DNA of 64,000 bases from Dyadobacter koreensis (GTDB taxonomy: Bacteria > Bacteroidota > Bacteroidia > Cytophagales > Spirosomataceae), in assembly GCF_900108855.1 (NCBI RefSeq), contig NZ_FNXY01000001.1, positions 744,001 through 808,000 of the forward strand, read 5' to 3'. The notes below the pieces were generated by a model. It did not search any database and was not told the origin of the DNA. It was given only the letters and a program-made list of their open reading frames with translations. Made by a program: the position numbers and the translations under genes. Of this stretch, positions 34,540-43,620 are shown piece by piece. How positions within the stretch are numbered: position 1 is the stretch's first letter; each line of letters opens with the position of its first letter.

Positions 34540-36054
34540 TTATGATAAAATATCTTTTACGATCGATCCGTGTACATCCGTGAGCCTGAATCTTCGCCCC
34601 TGAAACTTATATGTTAACCGCTCATGGTCAACGCCCATCAGATGCATTAAAGTAGCTTGAAAATCATGCACATGAACTGGATTTTTTACGATATTGTAAC
34701 TAAAATCATCTGTTTCTCCGAAGCTGATCCCCGGTTTCACGCCTGCTCCCGCCATCCAGATCGTAAAACACCTCGGATGGTGATCGCGCCCATAATCGTC
34801 TGCCGTGAGTTTTCCCTGAGAATATACTGTCCGCCCGAATTCACCACCCCAGATCACCAGCGTATCATCCAGAAGTCCTCTTCTTTTTAAATCCATAATC
34901 AAAGCCGCCGTGGGCTGATCTGTATTTTTGCATTGGTGCGCAATTCCTTTGGGCAGTCCACCGTGATTATCCCAGCCCTGATGATATAACTGTACAAATT
35001 TCACATCCTTTTCGACGAGTTTTCGGGCTAAAATACAATTCGCCGCATACGTCCCAGAGTCACGGCTATCCGGTCCGTAGAGTTGAAATACTTCATCCGG
35101 TTCGTCCTTCGTATCCATCACTTCCGGTACCGATGTTTGCATCCGGTAGGCCATTTCATACTGCGCAATCCGGGCATCAACTTCGGGATCTCCGTAAGCT
35201 TCATTTTGTAATTTATTCAGTTTGGATAAATAATCCAGCATTTCCTTCCGGTCAGATCCGTCATACCCTTCCGGATTATTCAGAAATAAAACAGGGTCTT
35301 TACCCGCACGAAATTGTACTCCCTGATGCTTGGACGGCAGAAAACCATTTCCCCACAAACGTGCATACAACGGCTGATCCTTTGCTCCGTTTTTTGAAAC
35401 CAAAACAATGAAAGTCGGAAGATTTTGATTATCAGAGCCCAGACCGTAACTTACCCAAGACCCAATCGACGGTCTTCCGGGAAGCTGATTCCCAGTTTGG
35501 AAAAAGGTGATCGCAGGATCATGATTGATCGCTTCTGAATGAATGGATTTAATTATACATAGTTCGTCAACAACTTTGGCTGTATGAGGCATCAGCTCGC
35601 TGACCCAGGTTCCGCTTTTTCCAAACTGATTAAATTTATAAATCGAAGGGACCATTGGGAGCGCGCTTTGATTAGCACTCATCCCTGTCAGTCGCTGCCC
35701 TTTCCTGACTGAATCCGGAAGGTTCTGCCCTGCAAGATCTACCAGTTTGGGTTTGTAATCAAAAGTTTCGAATTGAGACGGACCACCGCTCATAAAAAGG
35801 TAAATTACCTTTTTTGCTTTTGGAGCAATATGAGGTAATGCTTTGAGAATTTCCTGTTCAAAATCTGCTGCGCTTTCCGGCACAGCTTTCGGCGAAGAAC
35901 TGAAAATCTTCTCCGCACCGAACAGAGAACCCATGGCAAGAGCACCCAGCCCAAGCGATGTTTTGGTTAGAAAACGTCGCCTGTCAAGCTTTATATTCAG
36001 CTGTTTAAATTCAGGACTATTCAGCCTGAATTCTTCATCGTGATGGTGTGGCAT
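34540..36054 (-). CDS. DUF1501 domain-containing protein with Tat-like signal
   Basis: 504 residues. The N-terminus carries a twin-arginine-type signal (LDRRRFLTKTSLGLGALAMG, about 23-42), so the folded protein is exported. The body shows the DUF1501 (sulfatase-like fold) blocks: LFMSGGPSQFETFDYKP, GNQLPGRPSIGSWVSYGLG and VIWGGEFGRT, followed by GRDHHPRCF. The Asp/His-rich segments suggest a metal-dependent hydrolase of the alkaline-phosphatase superfamily. Family function is not proven. DUF1501 is nearly always beside a DUF1549/DUF1553 protein, as here (start 3 bp after the upstream stop), and the pair is thought to act together. Confidence 0.92.
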   Translation of the reverse strand: MPHHHDEEFRLNSPEFKQLNIKLDRRRFLTKTSLGLGALAMGSLFGAEKIFSSSPKAVPESAADFEQEILKALPHIAPKAKKVIYLFMSGGPSQFETFDYKPKLVDLAGQNLPDSVRKGQRLTGMSANQSALPMVPSIYKFNQFGKSGTWVSELMPHTAKVVDELCIIKSIHSEAINHDPAITFFQTGNQLPGRPSIGSWVSYGLGSDNQNLPTFIVLVSKNGAKDQPLYARLWGNGFLPSKHQGVQFRAGKDPVLFLNNPEGYDGSDRKEMLDYLSKLNKLQNEAYGDPEVDARIAQYEMAYRMQTSVPEVMDTKDEPDEVFQLYGPDSRDSGTYAANCILARKLVEKDVKFVQLYHQGWDNHGGLPKGIAHQCKNTDQPTAALIMDLKRRGLLDDTLVIWGGEFGRTVYSQGKLTADDYGRDHHPRCFTIWMAGAGVKPGISFGETDDFSYNIVKNPVHVHDFQATLMHLMGVDHERLTYKFQGRRFRLTDVHGSIVKDILS

Positions 36055-36057
36055 GCG

Positions 36058-39000
36058 TTATCGTTTGGTCAAAGTTGCATCCGAATTCAAAATGGTACTT
36101 GCTACTAATGCATTTGCTGCAATCAAAGCGGCATCTGCTTTTTGATCAATTCTTGTCTGACCGGCGCCAAGCAAGCCAGTTACTTTTTGCGGTGATCTTT
36201 TGAATTTCTGATATTCATTTTTCTGCATGCTTATTAGCAAATCCGTTTCCATGGAAGATGGCAATCGCCCGGTAAGTTTTCTGTAAGCCATAGCGATTGC
36301 CTGTCTGGTATCAGAAATACGGCTCATTTTTTCGCCCAAAACTTTCATCGCCTCAACGAAAGTTGGATCATTCAGCGTTACCAAAGCCTGCAACGGCGTA
36401 TTCGTTTTTTGCCTTCTTACCACACAATAACTTCGGGAAGTTGCATCAAATGTAGAAAGCGTCGGGTTGGGGACTGACCTTTTTACGATCACATATAAGC
36501 TCCTGCGATATACACCCTGACCTGAATCCGGTTTGTAAGTCGTGTTGTTTATTTCCCAAAGACCTTCTGGCTGATAGGGTTTTACACTTTCGCCACCAAC
36601 TTTGTTGTTGATCAAACCACTTGCCATCAATGCATTATCCCGTATCATTTCTGCTGTCATCCGATTCGAAGGGCCACGCGCCAATAATCGGTTCTCAGGA
36701 TCCTTTTCTCGCTTTTCGTCCGAAGTCTTTGAATCCTGCCGATAAGTCCCGGACATAACGATCAGCTTGTTTAACTTTTTGATGTCCCAGACTGATTCCT
36801 GAAAATAGATAGCAAGCCAGTCAAGTAACTCGAGATGACTGGGAAGTTCTCCCTGGTTACCAAAATCTTCGGTAGTTTTCACGATTCCGGTACCAAAGAA
36901 ATTTTGCCAGAACCGGTTCACTGCAACCCGTGCAGTTAGAGGATTCTTTTTATCGGTTAGCCAAAGCGACAAGCCGTATCTGTTTTTAGGAAGATTTTTC
37001 GGAAATTTCAGTATTGATTCTGGTGTTTCCGGCGAAACTTCTTCACCGAAAGCATCGTAATTACCCCTTAAAAGAATATGTGCTTTTTTAGGTTTCGGCA
37101 TTTCCTGCATGACCATTAACTCCCGGATTTTATCTGTTGAGTCGGCCTGAGAAGTTCTGGTTCTGGTTAACAAATTTGACGCAGCTCTTACCTTAAGGGA
37201 AACAGCCGACATATAATAATCCTTTAAGATAGCCAAATCTATTGGAGCCAATTGGTTCCTAGAGTTACCAGCAACCTTTGCCCAGGAATTTTTGCGAGCC
37301 AGGACACCTATTTCGAAATTGGTCAATACCCTGTCGTAGACTACTATATCATCTATTTTCCCGCCTTTAAAACCAAGCCCTCTCCACCACCCGCCTATTT
37401 GCAAACCTGGCTGTTTTTCTCCTTTAAATAAAATATCTTTGGTTAATTGATCCATCGTAGTTTCCATCATGCACAGTTTTCCATCCAGAAAAAGATTCAG
37501 TCCTTTTGCTTTCGATGAACCGTCATAGGTTATGGTAAGCTGAATCCACTGCTCTCGGGGAATTCCTTTTTGGGATTGTTTGGTGATTGCATTGGAAGGC
37601 GCCGTATGCGCCATATTTAGTTCCAGTCTGTCATCTTTCAGATATAAATGATATCCTCTGAAATTGTAAAGTCGTTCAGCCTGAGACTTATGCAATATAA
37701 CACCTTCCTTCAGTTCCTTTGGAATATTTATCCAAATACCTATACTGAAAGGTTGAGATCGGCGAAAAACACCAGCCTGATCAAGGTCGAGAAACACATC
37801 TCCATTCATAACCATCGCCTGACCGTTGTTATGCGTTACAAACACCGGCCTGTCGCCAGTTTGTCCGGACTCGCGTTTCATTATGCCCGTTTCTTTCGCA
37901 TTAACAGTGTTTTTCAAAGAATTGTTATCAAAAGAAAACAGCGCCTGTAGGTTTGTTTTAGGTGAAATTTCCTTGCTTAACTCACGATACCGCTGATCAT
38001 AAACCCATTTTTGGAATTCCGCTTCAGAACTGATTCTTGCCATTTCAATTTCCTTTTCCTGCGAAGCAATTTGCGTATTAATAAAATGAAGCATTTTTTC
38101 CTCTTTGGCAGTCGGCAACATCAATGTGGGCGTAGGCAAAGCGTCATCCCAGGAAATTTGTCCTGCCTCCTTTATATTATTAAAAAAACTGAAAAGCTGA
38201 TAATAATTTTTTTGTGAGATAGGGTCATACTTATGATCATGACATTTGGCGCAGCCTATCGAGATTCCAAGCATTGCATCCCCAAACGTATTTGTTCGGT
38301 CGATAACATACTCGGTTTGAAATTCTTCTTCGACAATTCCGCCTTCCATATTCTGCTGATGATTGCGGTTAAACGCTGTCGCGATTATCATGTCTTTTGT
38401 CGGCTTCGGCATAAGGTCGCCGGCTAGCTGCCACTGCACAAATTTGTCATAATGCATGTTCTGATTAAATGCATTGATCACCCAGTCACGATACGGCGAC
38501 ATATCCCGAAGACGATCGACGGTATAACCATGTGAATCTGCAAAACGAGCCAGGTCCAGCCAGTCAACCGCCATTTTCTCACCATAATGCGGTGATTGCA
38601 GCAGCCGGTCAACTTGCTTTTCATAGGCATTTTCAGATTTATCTTTTAAAAATATGTCGATTTCTTCCAGGGTTGGAGGCAGGCCTGTCAAATCCAGCGA
38701 AACTCGGCGGAGCAGCAATTCTTTATCTGCCTGACGGGACGGCTGCAATTTTTCCCCTTCGAGTTTTGAAAGTATAAAATTGTCGATCGGATTTTTAACC
38801 CAGCTCTTATTCTGTATATCTGGCAAGTCCGGTTTTTCAGGTTTCACAAATGCCCAGTGCGGCTTATATTCAGCGCCGTCCTGGATCCACTTGATCAAAA
38901 TCGCTTTTTCCTTTGCCGTCAGACTCAGGTGCGAATCTTTTGTCGGCATGACGTATTCAGGATCTGCCGACATGATTCGGTGATAGAATTCACTTCCGGT

Positions 39001-39279
39001 CAAATTGCCCGGATCGATTGCCACTTTATCTGGATTTTCAGGCAGTTTCCCGTAGGCAGCTTCCTTTAAATCAAGACGCAGACCTGCTTTTTGCTTCGCT
39101 CTGTCCGGACCGTGACAAGCAAAACATTTATCTGACAATACGGGTTTGACGTGCTGGTTATAGTCAAGCTTCTCAGGGAGCTCTTCATAAGCGATCTGTA
39201 CGTCCTCCGGCATTTTTGGTCCGCAGGAGAATAAGCTCGTAAGAGACATTATCGCGAAGAAAAATTGGATATACCGCAT
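36058..39279 (-). CDS. DUF1549/DUF1553 protein with c-type haem motif and LamG domain
   Basis: A 1073-residue exported protein. The signal peptide has a lipobox (LTSLFSCG, Cys near residue 19). A planctomycete-type cytochrome c domain with one haem site, CFACHGPD, lies near residue 52. DUF1549 follows (about 155-360), then a LamG/concanavalin-like domain (about 460-660, PFSIGIWINIPKEL), then DUF1553 (about 765-1045). The combination is typical of surface or periplasmic proteins paired with DUF1501. A redox-linked role in breaking down complex glycans has been suggested for them but is not shown. It heads the three-gene operon. Confidence 0.92.
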   Translation of the reverse strand: MRYIQFFFAIMSLTSLFSCGPKMPEDVQIAYEELPEKLDYNQHVKPVLSDKCFACHGPDRAKQKAGLRLDLKEAAYGKLPENPDKVAIDPGNLTGSEFYHRIMSADPEYVMPTKDSHLSLTAKEKAILIKWIQDGAEYKPHWAFVKPEKPDLPDIQNKSWVKNPIDNFILSKLEGEKLQPSRQADKELLLRRVSLDLTGLPPTLEEIDIFLKDKSENAYEKQVDRLLQSPHYGEKMAVDWLDLARFADSHGYTVDRLRDMSPYRDWVINAFNQNMHYDKFVQWQLAGDLMPKPTKDMIIATAFNRNHQQNMEGGIVEEEFQTEYVIDRTNTFGDAMLGISIGCAKCHDHKYDPISQKNYYQLFSFFNNIKEAGQISWDDALPTPTLMLPTAKEEKMLHFINTQIASQEKEIEMARISSEAEFQKWVYDQRYRELSKEISPKTNLQALFSFDNNSLKNTVNAKETGIMKRESGQTGDRPVFVTHNNGQAMVMNGDVFLDLDQAGVFRRSQPFSIGIWINIPKELKEGVILHKSQAERLYNFRGYHLYLKDDRLELNMAHTAPSNAITKQSQKGIPREQWIQLTITYDGSSKAKGLNLFLDGKLCMMETTMDQLTKDILFKGEKQPGLQIGGWWRGLGFKGGKIDDIVVYDRVLTNFEIGVLARKNSWAKVAGNSRNQLAPIDLAILKDYYMSAVSLKVRAASNLLTRTRTSQADSTDKIRELMVMQEMPKPKKAHILLRGNYDAFGEEVSPETPESILKFPKNLPKNRYGLSLWLTDKKNPLTARVAVNRFWQNFFGTGIVKTTEDFGNQGELPSHLELLDWLAIYFQESVWDIKKLNKLIVMSGTYRQDSKTSDEKREKDPENRLLARGPSNRMTAEMIRDNALMASGLINNKVGGESVKPYQPEGLWEINNTTYKPDSGQGVYRRSLYVIVKRSVPNPTLSTFDATSRSYCVVRRQKTNTPLQALVTLNDPTFVEAMKVLGEKMSRISDTRQAIAMAYRKLTGRLPSSMETDLLISMQKNEYQKFKRSPQKVTGLLGAGQTRIDQKADAALIAANALVASTILNSDATLTKR

Positions 39280-39312
39280 GATATGTCAGGATCAAAATTT
39301 CATTGCAACAAA

Positions 39313-39344
39313 TGTATAATTTAATAAATTGTAAAAATTATACA
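39313..39344. promoter_or_regulatory. 10-bp inverted repeat between the DUF1553 operon and an AraC gene
   Basis: TGTATAATTT (39313-39322) is mirrored by AAATTATACA (39335-39344) over a 12-bp spacer, in the 132-bp control region between divergent genes. It is a candidate binding site for the AraC protein encoded next to it; this is an inference from symmetry and position. Confidence 0.5.
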
Positions 39345-39411
39345 AAATTGACGCAGTTTTTCACAAATCCGACATTTTAACTTTACTTTAAAAATATCTT
39401 CAACGGGAAAG

Positions 39412-40290
39412 ATGCCAATGATAAATCAATCCGTCTCCAAATCAGTATTTTCACTGCTAAATACCGATTATGTAAAATTGAACAAAAGCTGGAATTACCG
39501 GAATATTGTCAGTCCATTTTATCGATTATATCTGATCGATGATGGCTTGGGCAAATTGCATCAGGCGGATAAAACTGTTATTTTAGAAAAAGATCATCTT
39601 TATCTGATCCCAAGCTTTACCTTGTGTAATTACCACTGTCCGGAATTTTTAAGCCAGTATTACATTCATTTTCTGGAGGAATCACCAGATGGGAGATCCC
39701 TATTTTCCGGACAACAGTCTATTCTTAAAATAGAGGCCAAACCATCCGACCACGCGTTATTCAAAAGAATATTATTTCTCAACCCGGGAAGGAATCTGAT
39801 AAGATCCTACAACCCGAAAGACTACCAAAAGCAATTAATCATTCAAAGTGCTCAGCTGCAAAATAACGATCTGCCAATCGCTGTCTATCTCGAAACAAAA
39901 GGAATTCTGCTTCAACTCCTTGCTAAATTTTTGACTCCTGAAAATTATAATAGCACCAGTACGATTCCGAATAAAATTTTGGATACCATATATTTCATTC
40001 AGGACCATCTGAGCGAAAGGCTGATTGTTACAGAACTCGCCGAACGAGTATGTCAGAATCCTGATTATTTTTCCAGGCTCTTTCAGGAACATACAGGAGC
40101 GCGGCCATTAGCTTTTATCCAGCAAAAGAGAATTGAAAGAGCTCAGTTTCTTATGCTTACAACAGAGCTTTCGCTTGGTGAAATTGCGGCTCAGGCAGGT
40201 TTTGAAAGTCTGTCTTATTTTTCAAGGGTTTTTAAAAATATCATCGGACAAACTCCCGGAGTCTTTGGAAGAAACAATCATACAATCTGA
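39412..40290 (+). CDS. AraC-family transcriptional regulator
   Basis: 292 residues. An N-terminal cupin-type domain (YRLYLIDDGLGKLHQADK, then LIPSFTLCNYHCPEFL) resembles sensors that bind sugars. The C-terminal domain has both AraC helix-turn-helices (VTELAERVCQNPDYFSRLFQ and LGEIAAQAGFESLSYFSRVF) ending in IGQTPGVF. It is transcribed divergently from the DUF1553-DUF1501-DUF5703 operon across 132 bp with an inverted repeat, so it is the likely regulator of that operon. Confidence 0.9.
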   Translation: MPMINQSVSKSVFSLLNTDYVKLNKSWNYRNIVSPFYRLYLIDDGLGKLHQADKTVILEKDHLYLIPSFTLCNYHCPEFLSQYYIHFLEESPDGRSLFSGQQSILKIEAKPSDHALFKRILFLNPGRNLIRSYNPKDYQKQLIIQSAQLQNNDLPIAVYLETKGILLQLLAKFLTPENYNSTSTIPNKILDTIYFIQDHLSERLIVTELAERVCQNPDYFSRLFQEHTGARPLAFIQQKRIERAQFLMLTTELSLGEIAAQAGFESLSYFSRVFKNIIGQTPGVFGRNNHTI

Positions 40291-40311
40291 AAAATATTGT
40301 AACAGGTACCT

Positions 40312-40347
40312 TGTCCGCTTACGAACAGAATTGTCCGGTTCCGAACA
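40312..40347. promoter_or_regulatory. tandem palindromic operator upstream of FtsX-type permease 1
   Basis: Two 16-bp sites, TGTCCGCTTACGAACA (40312-40327) and TGTCCGGTTCCGAACA (40332-40347), spaced exactly 20 bp. Each is a dyad of the form TGTYCG-N4-YGAACA. The same arrangement recurs before the other two FtsX-type permease genes. It ends 94 bp before the gene start. The motif is seen directly; the regulator is unknown. Confidence 0.75.
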
Positions 40348-40389
40348 TTTTGAACTACAAAAAATAAATTAACTCTTTGATTATCAATA

Positions 40390-40405
40390 TGGCACAAAAT
40401 TATTA
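40390..40405 (+). promoter_or_regulatory. GGCAY element (sigma-54-like -24 box) before permease 1
   Basis: TGGCACAAAATTATTA begins 52 bp before the ATG. TGGCAC is the exact sigma-54 -24 element, but the -12 TTGC is poor. Similar elements (AGGCAT, TGGCAT) lie 57 and 49 bp before the other two permeases. Confidence 0.35.
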
Positions 40406-40441
40406 TAAATATCCCAAGTGCAACTCGCAGATCTATTAGCC

Positions 40442-42847
40442 ATGATAAGAAACTATTTTAAAATCGCGTTCAGGAATCTTGTAAAACACAAGTCATTCAG
40501 TTTTATCAATATTACTGGAGTGGCAATAGGCCTTGCCTGTTTTTTACTTTTGACGCTATATGTCAAAGACGAATTAAGCTACGACCGGCACAACGCAAAT
40601 GCCGATAGAATTTACCGGCTATCCCGGACATTTCTTTCGAAAGATGGAACAGAATCGCTTCGTCTCGGTCATGCTGCGCCACCTTTTGGCCCGCTAATTC
40701 ACCAGGATTTTCCGGAAATAGAACAAGTTGTCCGTTTACTGGAAACCGATGGAATGATTCGTTATGGTGAGCATGTCTTCAATGAGGATAATATCTATGC
40801 AGCGGAAGAAAATATCTTCAAAGTATTTTCTTTCAATGTTTTGCAGGGAAACCCGGCAAACTCCCTCTCAAATCCTTTTTCGATCATGTTTTCCAGGCCA
40901 ATGGCTGAGAAATATTTTGGTAAAGAAAATCCGCTTGGCAAGACCATCAGGGTCGATAATCAATTCGATTATACCATCACCGGCGTTTTCGAACCATTTC
41001 CGTCACAGGCCAGTTTTCACCCAAACTTTTTGATCTCATTTTCAACGCTTACGGATGACCGTGTTTATGGAGCTGAAAACCTGCGTTCAAATTGGGGGAA
41101 TAATTCATTTTCTACTTTTTTGCTACTTCCGAAAAACTATGATCCTGAAAAACTCGTAAAGGCATTTCCGGCTTTTCAGAACAAACACATTGATCCAAAG
41201 GCTTCTACATGGTCGGTACTCAACCTGATGAAACTGACCGATATACATCTTCATTCCCACATGGATTCTGAAATGGAAGCTAATGGAGATATTCAGTATG
41301 TCTATTTATTTTCAGCGATTGCCATTTTTATTCTGCTTATCGCCTGTATCAATTACATGAATCTGGCAACCGCGCGATCAGCCAAGAGAGCGAAAGAAGT
41401 AGGCATGAGAAAAGTGGTCGGAGCCATTCGCAGCCAGCTTATTAATCAATTTTTGAGCGAATCGATTTTACTGGTTTGCATTTCGTTAGTTCTTGCCTTT
41501 GTTATCGTGGCGATTTGTCTGCCCTTTCTAAATGATTTTACTCAAAAACAGCTGACAACCAATTCTCTTTTAACTCCATCCTTTATTGCTATAGTCATCT
41601 CAATCACGCTTTTCACTGGTCTTGTTGCAGGAAGTTATCCCGCATTTTTCCTGACTTCTTTCCAACCGACGAGCGTATTAAAAGGGAAAATTGCATCCGC
41701 GTTGAAAAACGGCAGATTGCGTCAAACCCTGGTTGTTGCTCAATTTGCAATTGCAGTTGTACTGATTATCAGTACCGCCGTGGTTTACAGCCAAATGAAG
41801 TATATCCAAAATTATAAACTGGGGTATTCCAAGGACCAGGTGATTTTACTCTCACCGCCTTCGGATTCCACTACAAATTTTGAAGCCATAGGTCAGGAAT
41901 TAAAACAGAACAGCAACATCACCGAAGTTGGGCGTTCTTCACGAATCCCATCAGGTCGACTTCTTGACTCCTGGGAAGCGTATGTGATGAAGGGAGATTC
42001 GATGGCTCCGTCGGATATCGGTATTAAATCGCTTTCGGTTGATGAAGATTTCATCCCGACCTATAAAATCCAGATGGCTGCAGGGCGGAATTTTTCCAAA
42101 CAATTCGGAACTGATAAAACCGAAGGATTTATACTAAATGAGACAGCGGCTCGGCTGCTTGGCTGGAAAAATGCGAAAGATGCGATTGGAAACCGTTTCG
42201 GTTATGGACAAGTGCGCGGCCAGATTATCGGTGTGACTAAAGATTATCATTTTGAGTCACTTCATCAAAAAGTCGCACCCATTGTGATGTTTATGCAAAC
42301 TGGCAACAACAGAAGATGGCTTTCCGTACAAATCGCAGGCGGTGATTTCAAAAATTCTATTGATCATGTAAAAAAAGTGTGGGAGAGCCGGTTTCCCGAC
42401 AAACCGTTTGCCTATGAATTTCTGGACGAACGTTTTGGAAGACTATATGCAAGGGAACAGACTCAGCAATTGTTATTCGGAATTTTTGCAGGAATCGCGA
42501 TCTTCATTTCCTGCCTTGGACTTCTGGGATTATCCATGTTTATGGCAGAACTTCGTGTAAAAGAAATTGGCGTTCGCAAAGTACTAGGTGCGTCGATCCC
42601 AAGTTTGGTAATGCTGTTATCAAACGATTTCTTAAAACTCGTTTTCATCGCAATTGTTATTGCTTCGCCGGTCGCATGGTATGGCATGCATAACTGGCTT
42701 GAAAACTTTGCCTATCACACAAGCATTTCCATCTGGATATTTATTGGAGCAGGAATCCTTTCCGCTGGAATCGCACTATTAACAATTAGTTTTCAAAGTA
42801 TAAAAGCTGCGCTCCGTAACCCGATTAACGCCTTAAAGAGTGAATAG
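40442..42847 (+). CDS. FtsX/MacB-type ABC permease 1 (no ATPase adjacent)
   Basis: 801 residues from ATG 40442 (MIRNYFKIAFRNLVKHK); an upstream GTG at 40418 lacks family support. One N-terminal helix is followed by a MacB-PCD periplasmic domain, a first FtsX block (three helices, about 280-405), a second anchor helix with its own periplasmic domain (about 425-660), and a second FtsX block near the C-terminus (ELRVKEIGVRKVLGAS, then three helices). The double MacB-PCD/FtsX layout of ~800 residues is characteristic of paralogous permeases that are abundant in Cytophagales. They presumably use an ATPase encoded elsewhere; export of toxic compounds or membrane-stress relief is inferred. Expression is probably governed by the tandem operator upstream. 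Confidence 0.9.
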   Translation: MIRNYFKIAFRNLVKHKSFSFINITGVAIGLACFLLLTLYVKDELSYDRHNANADRIYRLSRTFLSKDGTESLRLGHAAPPFGPLIHQDFPEIEQVVRLLETDGMIRYGEHVFNEDNIYAAEENIFKVFSFNVLQGNPANSLSNPFSIMFSRPMAEKYFGKENPLGKTIRVDNQFDYTITGVFEPFPSQASFHPNFLISFSTLTDDRVYGAENLRSNWGNNSFSTFLLLPKNYDPEKLVKAFPAFQNKHIDPKASTWSVLNLMKLTDIHLHSHMDSEMEANGDIQYVYLFSAIAIFILLIACINYMNLATARSAKRAKEVGMRKVVGAIRSQLINQFLSESILLVCISLVLAFVIVAICLPFLNDFTQKQLTTNSLLTPSFIAIVISITLFTGLVAGSYPAFFLTSFQPTSVLKGKIASALKNGRLRQTLVVAQFAIAVVLIISTAVVYSQMKYIQNYKLGYSKDQVILLSPPSDSTTNFEAIGQELKQNSNITEVGRSSRIPSGRLLDSWEAYVMKGDSMAPSDIGIKSLSVDEDFIPTYKIQMAAGRNFSKQFGTDKTEGFILNETAARLLGWKNAKDAIGNRFGYGQVRGQIIGVTKDYHFESLHQKVAPIVMFMQTGNNRRWLSVQIAGGDFKNSIDHVKKVWESRFPDKPFAYEFLDERFGRLYAREQTQQLLFGIFAGIAIFISCLGLLGLSMFMAELRVKEIGVRKVLGASIPSLVMLLSNDFLKLVFIAIVIASPVAWYGMHNWLENFAYHTSISIWIFIGAGILSAGIALLTISFQSIKAALRNPINALKSE

Positions 42848-42974
42848 CTAATCAACGCGTTCGGACATATGCATCCTGATTTCATGCATTTGTTATATTC
42901 GAATGTCAGTCAAATTGCTTTTCAAAACATTTTGAAAATAGATCCTTTTTAAAGACAAGGATTTACACGATCAC

Positions 42975-43032
42975 AAATAAAGAACGCTGGAACCCCGGAT
43001 GAATTCATCCTTCGTTTCAGCGTTCTTTATTT
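42975..43032. terminator. 15-bp-arm hairpin terminator after permease 1
   Basis: AAATAAAGAACGCTG (42975-42989) pairs perfectly with CAGCGTTCTTTATTT (43018-43032), with a further GGATGAATTCATCC palindrome in the loop. Confidence 0.8.
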
Positions 43033-43620
43033 ATGAAAAACAGCTGGCTTCTGACACCTAATTCGAGAGAATCTTTATATAAATTCGTCTGTCATATAGT
43101 ACGTATACTACCTATAGTTTGAAAATAAAGTCTACTTAGTTAAAAACTATATTCGAAGTAATTTTATACTTCATATACTTAATAATCAGCACTTTACCAG
43201 ATAATAAAATATTTGATAATTTTTATATTATTTTTAAATATTTCTATATCTTGTCTTGCATTGTGACTCATGTAGCAATTAAGTCCAGCACGTTTGCCAC
43301 CAACAGGCAGCGTCAGAATTTATTTAGAGGTATACACCTTTACATCCTCATTATTTAACCTAATCAATAAAGAATATGACACGAACTTTACATTCCTACG
43401 GGCGATGGGTCATCTTCGCAGATTTTCAATTCATCTTCTCCTTCCCGGATTTTTTCACGAGAAAGACCAATAACCACTACCCATAAACACTGGCTTTAAA
43501 GCTTTTTTAACCTGTTCACGTCTGATGCTGCATCTTATTCAGCACAGGATTTCTTGTGCCCTGCAAAAAGCGCACATCTCAAAACCAATTAATATTCTAC
43601 TCACTTTCAATATAACGGAT
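43033..43620. other. AT-rich control region before the giant T9SS protein
   Basis: 588 bp, strongly AT-rich between about 43080 and 43260. A 36-codon frame at 43376-43486 (MTRTLHSYGRW...) precedes the large gene; it could be a leader peptide but has no other support. No TAnnTTTG box with a matching -33 was found. Confidence 0.4.

Noticed and set aside
43376..43486. 36-codon frame before the giant T9SS gene
   Set aside because: Composition and position do not distinguish it from chance; kept only as a note in the intergenic entry.
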